A stretch of 64,000 bases of DNA from Patagioenas fasciata. Taxonomy: Eukaryota; Chordata; Aves; Columbiformes; Columbidae. Position 1 is the stretch's first letter; each line of letters begins with the position of its first letter. Positions 13,799 to 64,000 of this stretch are shown here, one piece after another. A model generated the notes under the pieces. It was given only the letters and a program-made list of their open reading frames with translations. It was not told where the DNA came from and did not search any database. The position numbers and the translations under genes were made by a program. The stretch is taken from contig NC_092522.1 of assembly GCF_037038585.1 (NCBI RefSeq), positions 47,901,661 through 47,965,660 of the forward strand. The letters are read 5' to 3'.

Positions 13799-16700
13799 GT
13801 TCATTCCTTTCCAGAGCTCAGAGAGGCAGACCAGTAGGAGTTTTGGAGCTAGCCAGGCAATACATGCAGTTTCAGACCCATTATGGCATGTGCAGGCTGC
13901 TATAGGAGGTGCAGGAGTCACCCAGCCTTGAAGGTGGCCACCGTGGGACACTAGGGGTGCAGGAGGGAACAGAAGAGCAGCAGTTCCACAAAGGAGAATG
14001 CCACGAGATGTAAAACACATACCAGTAGAAAATTAAGTTTACTAGTTTTGTTACAGTGTAACAGGTGAGCAGTAACTGGCACAGTGGTATTGACACAAAC
14101 AACTCAAGTTTCACTGCCTTTAGAGGACATGTCGGAAATTTATTTCCAGACAAAGAAAGTTAGGTTGAAACTCCATTGTGCTCAAAAGCCATCTCTCTTC
14201 TCCCTCAAAACTACCAAAGACCACATAATTACATTTTTACTTGATAACTGTACATTAGAAGATACTGAATTTTCAAGCATTTAGTAAGATCTAAGAAACC
14301 CTTAGAGCTCTACTTGTGATGTGAACAAGTCTTCTCTCTTCAAAACCAAGCCAAGAAACAAATTATGCACCCCACTGGTTTCAGAATAAATCAAATCTGC
14401 TCAGGAGGTGGCAGATAGGCTTAACTCCAGTTTCTTGCTCTTCCTCTCCCCAAACAGCATAAAGATGCTAGGTGGAGAAGTTAGAGGAAAATAGTTTTTA
14501 TGAGTTCTTGAAAACCTACCTATCTTATTGTAAAGGTGTTTAACAGTATAACTTGAGCAACCATGGTGCAAATAACCTGTAAAAGCAAAGAACCAGAGAT
14601 AATTTGTTCTTGCTTTTCTCAAAACTCCAAGGCATCTTCCCTCATCAAAAGCAACTGATTCAACAGTTCCGTCAAACCACATCACACTTCCTTTTGAGGT
14701 TTTAAAAACAAATGATTTCTATTTTCCAAATGTTTTTCATGAGACTGGTTTGAAGAATGTCACATTAAAGTGGATTGTCCAATTGCAGTTTCACTGTTCT
14801 CTTGCATGTTCGATTTGTTCAGATTTCAAGTGTTACTCTCAGCATTGTCACCTTATTCAACAATCCTTGAAACTCAAGCTGTCCTTGACGGTTTCAAAAA
14901 GTGATATAAAATCAACACACTTCATAGAGCTGAGGGCAGCAAAGGATCCCGGGATGTCGGAGGAGCTGGTGAAAGCCATAGCAAACTGAGCCCTACTTGC
15001 ATATCCATCTACAACAAATGAGTACTGAGTGCTTTATCAGTATTGTGTTAGTACACACAATCTGCACTAAATCAACTTTGTGCTTTACTTGTACTCTTGG
15101 ATGGGCCTGTGTGGTAAGCAAGATATTCAAAACCTTTTGTAACGCTTCCTACAAGTACACAAAGTTAATGCATTAGAGATAAAGTGCTTTTATTTGTTTT
15201 TTAATGCAGAAGTACTGCACAGTCTGAAATCCCAGAAACATGAACCTCCACTTTCTCTATGCTAGGCTCTAGAAAATAAAAACTTGCAAAGTCTATCTGA
15301 ACTTATTACTAGCTTTCTTCAGAATACTAAAAAATAATCAGAAAAGGGTGCACCAAGCCCTTAAACAACCATAGGTCTCATAACTAACAAGGTGTCCTTG
15401 CCCAGAAAAAAGCAATTTGATTCCCCTAGAGAAAAAAAGTTGCCCTTTCAAAGAGTCAGCAAAACAGTTGAGATATACTAAAAAAAAACCACATGTAACT
15501 ATCAGTGTCCTATCTTGTAGATGAATCCCTGGGTTTTGTTTTTGCGTGTTTTGTTTTGTTTTGCAGTAAAACTTAATCTTTTCATAATTAGCTGTCATGC
15601 TTAATCAAGACTAAGTTTGTACCCAGGAGATATACTTGAGAACGTTGGTATTTTCAGTTTTTAAGGTATCTGCTTTTCAGTCAAAGTATCATTTAATTCA
15701 GAACTCCTTGACTACCCATGATGGTTTGCAAAATTTCAAATTTTCTTTCAAACTTTTTCTTCAGATTTTAGATAGGTAAAGTCCACCTCTTAATCCTTAA
15801 TTTTAGATTGTCTCCTTAATCTATAAAGTATACGTAAGAACATAAGAACTGCTTATGAGGAAGTTATGCTCAAAATAGCACATGTTCTTTTTCAGAGAAA
15901 CTTTGTACCCTGTGACATACACAAGGTTTTACAAAGCATCCAAAATTTGCAAAGTAACATTAGAGACTATGGTTACTATGTTTCATTTCATCACTTAACC
16001 AAAGCTGAAAGAGTTATTTGGACCTTTGTTTGGTCTACTTGTGAATAACATTAAAACATTACTTTTATTTTCCATGGACTCCAGAATTGAAGAAAATCTG
16101 CTACCAGTTGAACTCACCCTTACTTCCTTTTTCAGCCTTCACAACCAAGTCTGTTAGTTTTTCTTCCCAATATAGAAAACATTTCCCTATTTATTTCCTT
16201 CTTCTTGCTTTATCAGAAACAAAAACCTTTTCCCACCTCCCAAAAGCAGCCCAAGGACACTTGTGCATACAAACCTAGATGGTCATTGCTCGTAACAAAA
16301 TCTTGCTGCTTTCATGACTCTTCCATTCTTAGCACCTTCTCTCCAGTCATGTCAATTTGGCATCAGCAAAACTGTCCTAGCTATGATGTCCTATAGATCC
16401 CAACTCCATAGAATTGCTCAGAGAGAAATAACACAAATGCCTTTGAGATGCTTGCTCTGCTCATTGCCTGCCAACAACAAAGCCAGACATACACCCTTTC
16501 CAGACGAAATATACTGGTGAAAGGGGGTGCCTTCCCCTGGCTGGAAAAATTAGTTCCTGCCTATTTGCTAGGGAAATTGGTTGGTGATCATTCCTTACCA
16601 TCCCATGTTAAGGGCGGTCATTTTTCCAATTCCTTCTTAACAAAAATAACTAAGCTAGCACAAAACTGATACATTCTCCTCCTACCTAAGGCTGCTTAAT

Positions 16701-17733
16701 GGAGAGCACCAAACTGCCACCATTAGCAGTCCATGGAGAACAGCGATGAGCAGTTGAGGAACACTGCAGCCAGATGCATCTCGCAGCCACAGCCACTGCT
16801 GAACTGTTACTATCCACACCAAGCAACTCAATCGGTCAACCCTGGCATCTTTCTGTTCCCACTGCATAAGACTGGAAAGGACTGTAGTGAAGAATGCAGT
16901 GAAATCTTTGATGAATAAATGAGTTAACAGAACAGGGGATATTGTCTTGATTAGCAGCCATTTTAACTTAATGTTGTTGAACTTAAGTACTATGATATAT
17001 TGTACCACTAGCACACCATTGTCTTCCAACATTATAATTTAGTTGGATTATCAAGAGACATAATTCCATTTAGCATATTCAATAACGTTCTCAAGCTTTG
17101 CTAAGATTAAGAAATACGGGTGAGAAAACTAAGTAGCCAAGTTAGCACTCACGCAACAACATTTAGTAATAAAAAGCAGTAAACAGGCACATATGCTGAG
17201 GTTACAATCAAAAGTATATTTTTTAAATGTCCTGCTATTATTCACATACACAGAGATGTTAATGGTAATCAGTTCACAACAGTCACCATCTCAGGGTTAT
17301 TAATTCATTTCAGATACAGACTCTGCCATTGTCACCTTAGGGGGCCAGTGTGCAGCTACCCACTTTGTCTAAGGAAAGGCACTAAATACTCAAGGTATAG
17401 CAGCTCACTCTGTACACAGTAGCAAACTCAGAAGGCACAAGCTTCCCACAGACAACTTGCTAGACATTAAAGTGTTGGCCATGACCCTAAAGGTAAGTTC
17501 CAGGAGTTCACCATCTTGTGCTAAAAACAGAACCACAAACACAGATGAACTAGGTCCTTTCTTTATCAAACAAATAGTGAAAGTATTCTCAGGAAGGGTC
17601 CCATGACTGAGCCTTGTCTTAACAACCCATGCATGATGACCTTCAAGACACACTGCAAAGGCCTTTAAACAAATTGCTTCCAACTTGAATGGAGCTTTTT
17701 TATTTCTACTGAACTAGTTAAGGACTCTTAACT

Positions 17734-17750
17734 GGGGGGGGGGGGGGGGG
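17734..17750. repeat. Poly-G tract (G17) with adjoining G-rich segment
   Basis: Seventeen consecutive G on the plus strand, followed by CAGGGGGCGG. Long G homopolymers are uncommon and error-prone in sequencing, so the exact length is uncertain. It lies about 1 kb inside MAP3K21 intron 1, so the transcript would carry a C run. Confidence 0.85.
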
Positions 17751-18607
17751 CAGGGGGCGGAGAGAAGAGGTAATATTGTTGCAATTTGAGCCATTCAGAA
17801 CAAAAAGGAAAGAATGCAATGATGGCTTCAGACATTTACAGAAGCACCTAGATTTCCACTTTCAGGTCACTAATTCAAAACACAACTATAACGGTAAGTC
17901 ATAAACACTTCTAGTAATCCAGCCTTCCAACACCACGGCTGCCAAAATCTTTGATGCTCTTGTATTGACAGGCGGACCAAGGATGGCATGAGTTGAGCAA
18001 CTGCCTCACTCTTTCAGGTGCTTTTGTCCGTGCCAACAGATGAAAGCAAATCTGGCAACTGCACAAGTGTTTCTACTCGTTTTAAGCTACTGTAATTTCT
18101 ACCTCAGTGTTCACTAAGTGAATGAATTGTAGCAATGCTGAAGCCATGCAATGAAGAACAGAAGCACACATAACTGTTGGGCAGCAAAACAGAAGCGATA
18201 TACAAGGCACTTCATTTACTGTGACTTTTAAAGCAACGCACTGGAGTAAAAGAAGTCTAGTGGATTTGCAAGAGTGGTTATGCAGAGGGTTTTATCCCTC
18301 TTTGCTTTTAATGAGCTCACATCCAAGAGAACAGGACTTCGCATGCGTTGCAAGTAAGCCCTCTTCTCCCACTTCTCCACAGCGGGTCTGTAACCAGCTC
18401 ACAGCAGCTAACCTGCCGCCAGACCCAGGTTCTGCCAGACGGTGCCCAAGCCGCCCACCTTGCAAAACCCACCTCCCGGTGAAACCGGACTCCCGGACCG
18501 TGCCCGTCCAGGCCCGGCCACACGTTTCCTGAGCGAGCCGCCCATCGCCGGACCGCGACCACGGCAACGGCCAGCGCCGCCGCGTCCCCCGCCGCCGGGC
18601 AGCCTCA

Positions 18608-19531
<924 letters not shown>

Positions 19532-19596
19532 TCACCTGCCGCCGCCGAGGGGGAGCCGCGGGAAGGGGGAGGGGTGGGGGCGCCGGTCAGGGGGAA

Positions 19597-19623
19597 GGGG
19601 CGGGGCCCGGGGAAGGGGCGGGG
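19597..19623. promoter_or_regulatory. Two GC boxes (Sp1/KLF type)
   Basis: GGGGCGGGG occurs at 19597-19605 and again at 19615-19623, about 130-160 bp upstream of the MAP3K21 ATG. This arrangement is typical of TATA-less CpG-island promoters. Binding is inferred from the motif only. Confidence 0.6.
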
Positions 19624-19671
19624 CGCGCCCGGCCCCGTCGCCGCCGCCGGGCTCCGGCAGGTAGGGCGCAA

Positions 19672-19684
19672 GCGCGCGCGCGCG
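19672..19684. repeat. Alternating (GC)n tract
   Basis: Thirteen bases of strict GC alternation within the MAP3K21 promoter island. The tract could adopt Z-DNA under negative supercoiling. Confidence 0.7.
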
Positions 19685-19748
19685 GGCAAGGCGGGGAGGG
19701 GAGTGGCGGTGCCCCTCTCCCTCCCGCCTCCGCGCCCTGCCCCCGGGG

Positions 19749-19770
19749 ATTGGCCACCGGCCGTCACGTG
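19749..19770. promoter_or_regulatory. Inverted CCAAT box and CACGTG E-box
   Basis: ATTGG (19749-19753) is the inverted NF-Y type CCAAT core. GTCACGTG with CACGTG at 19765-19770 is the palindromic E-box used by USF/MITF-TFE/MYC type factors. They lie 12 bp apart and about 290 bp upstream of the MAP3K21 ATG. Occupancy is not shown by sequence. Confidence 0.5.
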
Positions 19771-22700
19771 GGGCCGAGCGCCGGGGGCGGGTGGGGGGGC
19801 GGCGGTGGGCGCGGGCGGCCGGCGGGCGTGCGGGCAGGTAAGTGCACGCGCCCGGCCTCCCACGCGTGCAGACTGGCAGGCTCCGGCCGCCGCGGGGGGC
19901 GGGGCGATCGCAACGGTCCCGTCCGGCCAGACGTGAAGGCACCGCCGGGCCCAGCCCGCCGCACAGCGTCGTCCCGGGAGGGCTGGAGCAGAGGTGGCCA
20001 AAGCCCGCCCTGCGCGGAGCCGGGAAGGGTGCTGGCGTGAGCCGGTGGCCCCCGGAGAGGGGGCGGCGGCGTCTCGGTGCAGGCCGTCCTCAGGCGCCCG
20101 CCCCGGGTTGCTGTGTCCTTCGCGGGCGGCAGAGCAGGTCGAGGGATTCGTGCCTCTGCCGGCAGCTTCCCCTTTCCTTCGTTGTACGGTGTTGGGACTT
20201 CACCAGAATAAAACCCAAGCAGTTTCTGAAGAAACTGAACTTCCTCAGTTCGTGTTTCCTCTTCCTCCCGCCCCGCCACTCCTCGGCTCCGTCCCCTGCT
20301 CACTGTCCCGTCCGCGCAGGGACTGAGACGGTCTCAGCTCCGGGGCGCGATTGTACCATCCTGTCGTTAGGAGCTTGCCTGGAAAATGCTGTGTATGTGC
20401 TATTTCTGGATAAAGATTTAACTGACCTTAGGTGAAAAAATCGTATCACTTCCTAAACTGCACTAGTCGCTTCGTTGGAAGTTAGAGGGAAGTGTGTGGG
20501 CTGAGGATGTGCTCTCTTCTCAGCACTGTGGGAAGCGTGGTTCAAAGTGGAAGGAGATGTGTTTTTACCCTCAGAGTTGATCACTTTGTGCTGCAATACC
20601 TGTGGTTCTGGACGTGGCTGCTGCCAGCAGAAGCCCAGAGGTGAAAAGAAAATGCTTGGGGAAAGTGCCAGACTGCCCTGCCAGGTAGAAAAAATGTGAT
20701 GAATGCCTCTCAACTTCTTGCACCCCACGTCCAAAACACTGTATGTCCCTACATAATCACAAAATTTGCAACTGGATATCACAGGACTAAGGCTCCAACA
20801 TAAAGACAGTAATTCAAAAAAATTAAAATCACTGTATCAAAAAATCGTAAATTCATGTTTATTCCGCAGTCTAAACTGTGTCTATAGTGCTACACACAAG
20901 GCAAAAACAAAATTACACACAAGGTGACTTACTGAACCATGTTAACCAGAAAGAAAGAATGCAGAACCAGCATGTCTATTTAGTCTTTTCCCATTTCCTT
21001 TAATGTAAGAGAATACCTTGCAGCTATTCAGAGGGATAATTATAAGCCTTTTCCTTATCTGCGTATTTGCTTTATTATAAAAGCCATAAAGTATGTTGTA
21101 ATACAAGCATTCTGCCACACAAATTCCACCTTGAACTTTATCTGTTATCTAAAGGAATCTGCGGGAACTAATTAAGTGTGGAATGTTTTGGATCAGGTAA
21201 GGCATTGGTTACAGTACAGTGAGAAGTTAAAATATTTATTTGGAGCTATTATTCAAAAATTTGCTCTCTGAAGTACCATTATCCACTAGCAACTGTTATA
21301 ATTGGGTTATTCGTTGTTCAGTGTTTCTGCAGCAGCTAGTGCTCTAGGATCCTGGGATCTAATTGGTGTTCCTAGGAGTTCTGATAATGGAAATGACGTT
21401 GCGGAGAACACTGTGAAGCGGCTGTAACGTTTCTGGTGGCACCACCTAGTGGTGTCACCGTTGGGAAGAACAGCGGACAGAAGCCAAAGTTTTCGGCTCA
21501 GTCTGTCATTAGCTTCTTTTGAGAGAAAAGCGGTCACATTTTTCATCTTTGGCACTCCTGCAACTGCAGGTGTAGTTCTGTGCATCTGCGCTGTGTCCAG
21601 AACATGTATCCTGAGCTGGAAATTACAGGGACCCTTCATTCCTGCAAGTACAATGATAGCAAAAATTGTTTAGTGTCAACATCATCTGAAGATGAGGAAG
21701 AGTTGAAAATTTGCGAGATGAGTGGACAAGTCACCCTAACAAGACGCAGTGTTATATCAATCCTGATGAAGCCTTCACCATCAGGGGCTTCCAAATAATA
21801 ACTAACTTGAGTTAGAGGGCTCAAAAACAGAGGAGGTTTTGAAGAAGCTTTTAATTTCCTCCTTTTCTTACCCATCTCTCTTTTTTGGTGCTATGCATGT
21901 AAATACTTTTATTTGCCAGTATGCATATGGAAGAGAACTTCAGTGGTTTCTGCTAAATTACTGTTTTTAATTACTACACATTAAAAATGTTATTCATAGC
22001 AGGCTATTGCACTCGATTTGATAATTAGATTTGTGTTAACTAACTTTGTCATCTTTGAAAAGAATTTGGAAAGGGTAAAATAAAAAATTTCCACTCAACA
22101 AGAAAGAAGTCTAGGTAGGATCGGTACACAGGGGAGGCACGTGAGGCAGTGCTGGGACTGTGCCTCCTTCACACAGATCAAAAGACTTCCCTGCTTACCA
22201 AGCACACACCAAACAAGTACTCAAGCCCCATGGCTACAGATCCACAGATGTGTGAGGGTGCCAGTGCCCCTGAAGGAAGCGGTGCCATTCCTGCCAGCCG
22301 TGCTGCTGTATCATCCCTCCCATCAAGCCAACACAGGCATCCACTGCGGCCACATCATCTGCAACATCAGGAAGTGAGCTGAGATGTGGTGCGTTACTTC
22401 ACAAATATGATCGTTTAGTTGCATCTCTGGTGTCTTTGTCTAAGAAGTCCATACAAGGCGTGCTGGAGCAGTGTGTCAGGAACAATCAAAGTGGGGTAAA
22501 TTTGGTCCAGAAATGTGCAAGTTGCATGGCTGCCTCCATTTCATACATGCATCCTTCACAAAACTGCAATAAAAGCTTGTACACGTGGAAAAGTCCCCAG
22601 AGAGGTTGATGAGAGACATACAATTGAAGTTCACAGCTATTTTCTGATGGCAGAGGGTGAGAGGAAGGGAGTGCTATGTACAGTTGATTGTGGTGTTCAC

Positions 22701-23524
22701 AGCACAGCCTTACACCTCTTCCTTCAGGGTTGTGCCCTGTATCCGTATCCCATATCCTTTATTGCCTTTGGCCTCAAGCTTTCACTTGACTCCATCCTCC
22801 ACTTCAGCTCCTCTCCTCGCTGCTTCCCACACCTGTCTTTGCCCTGTCCCTCATGTACCTTTTGCTAATTTGAGGTCAGCTGCTGTGAAATTCTTTAACA
22901 CAAAACTCATTCTTGAAAGAAATCTAAAGGCTTTTACAGAATTTCTCCACCTGCCTGTCCAAAGCAACACAAAAAGGTCAACACTGAAGCCGGGTAGAGC
23001 TCAAAGCTCAAAAACTCGTGATGCCTCAGGTAAAATTAATAACTGGCAATGAAAACATAGGCGGCGGGGCGTATGTGACCGATGAGGGGAGCAGTCCAGC
23101 TGGCTGACGCCGATGCTGCTCCTTTGCCGCGCATTTTTTGCACCTGTGAAGCAACCTCTCTGTCGCCCCGGGCGGAACGCCGCGGTGACGGACGCCTCCG
23201 CGCCAGAGCTGTCCCCCGCCCCCGCCCGGCCGTTCTCCTCCCTGCGGCTTCCGTACGCCGCCGCCCACTCCCGACAGGCGGGCCTAGTCCCCCGACCCGG
23301 CAGTGGGGCGACGCCCCCCGCGCCGTACCGCGGCGGGGACGAGGGGGACGCCGTGCCCGGGGCGGAGAGGGGGTGGCCCGTAGCGGCGCCCTCCCGGCGG
23401 CGGCGCTCGGGGTGGGGCGGGCGGGATGCTCAGCGTCGCGGGGCACCATGGGAGAATCCGCGGGCGCCCGGCATGGCGGCGACGGCGGGCGGCTGAGGGG
23501 CGGCGGTGGCGGCGGGGGGCGGCC

Positions 23525-63408
<39,884 letters not shown>

Positions 63409-64000
63409 GTAAGTCTCAGCCAGCAGAACAAGTCTTTCTCCTTTATTATCACTTTTGTACTGTGAAACAGTTTCCTGTTCCGTGAAACACAAGCATAAGC
63501 AGATTGCTGTTCTAGGTGATTTATGAAAATAAACAAGGTTTTTCCTGTGATTCTGAGACTTTGTACTAATTTTAAGCTTTTTGAATTTATCACTGCTAGT
63601 AAAAAAGTGCTTTTTATTTAAGCTAAAATATACAGTAAAAACAAGCGCATTTAGACTGGTTTGCTGAAATTCAATTCTGTGGCATCAGCAAGCTTTTTCT
63701 TTGCTTTCCTTTAGAAACAGGGACTGAAAACAGCAGAAGTTCCTGACTAGCAGCTCAGTCCTTGGTCAGTTTGGGCTCTAAAGCTTTTTCTTTTCTTTAT
63801 TTTTTTTTCCAGTTTTTGAGATTGGTGTTTTGTTTTAATCTGGTATTGCAGATTTGTTTCTCAATACTATTATTAGCTCATCAAATAGCGCAGGTATTTT
63901 CCCGTTGTTAAAACATGGTCACAGTTTCTGTGCTTGTGTCCAGAAGAAATGGCCAAATCTGTGAGTGAATGCAGGCTGTAAGCATCTTTGCTTGTTGCTA
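63409..64000 (+). other. PCNX2: PCNX2 intron 13 (partial; runs off the right edge)
   Basis: No exon, repeat or RNA gene recognised. The next coding exon, expected to begin near the conserved loop after SPIH, is not in the window. Confidence 0.8.

Overview
The window is nuclear genomic DNA from a sauropsid, most probably a bird. It has intron-split vertebrate genes with GT-AG introns, GC-rich CpG-island promoters in an AT-rich background, and CR1 LINE copies ending in the typical avian tail (ATTCTATGATTCTAT-like). No Alu or L1 is visible. The species cannot be named from the sequence alone.

Two protein genes stand head to head. On the minus strand, 18736-19465 is the first coding exon of MAP3K21 (mixed-lineage kinase 4, MLK4). 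It carries the SH3 domain and the kinase domain as far as the HRDLKSSN catalytic loop. The rest of that gene lies beyond the left edge, so 1-18735 is read as its first intron. On the plus strand, 23525-63408 holds the first 13 coding exons of PCNX2 (pecanex 2), encoding 903 residues. The gene runs off the right edge before the large C-terminal Pecanex domain. All 13 exons join in frame with GT-AG junctions. In human, MAP3K21 and PCNX2 are also divergent neighbours (1q42.2), and the paralogues MAP3K9 and PCNX1 are paired in the same way (14q24.2). The residues seen here fit the MAP3K21/PCNX2 pair and not the MAP3K9/PCNX1 pair.

Layout: 1-18735, MAP3K21 intron 1, with a 1.44-kb dead CR1 at about 4820-6262, an antisense CR1 scrap near 2443-2515, a 53-nt pure-purine tract and many homopolymers; 18400-20150, CpG island 1; 19466-23524, the 4.06-kb spacer between the two start codons; 23050-23790, CpG island 2; 23678-64000, PCNX2 introns and exons, with two CR1 fragments, a 450-nt pyrimidine-rich zone after exon 6, a T/G-rich low-complexity block in intron 9 and two unexplained antisense ORFs.

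The two proteins are not known to work together: MLK4 is a cytosolic MAP kinase kinase kinase and pecanex proteins are multi-pass membrane proteins. They share only the divergent promoter region. No tRNA, rRNA, CRISPR or prokaryotic system was found. The points most worth a second look are the upstream start codons of PCNX2, the exon 6/pyrimidine-zone pair, the strand-composition flip at the divergent promoters and the antisense ORFs in introns 8 and 9.
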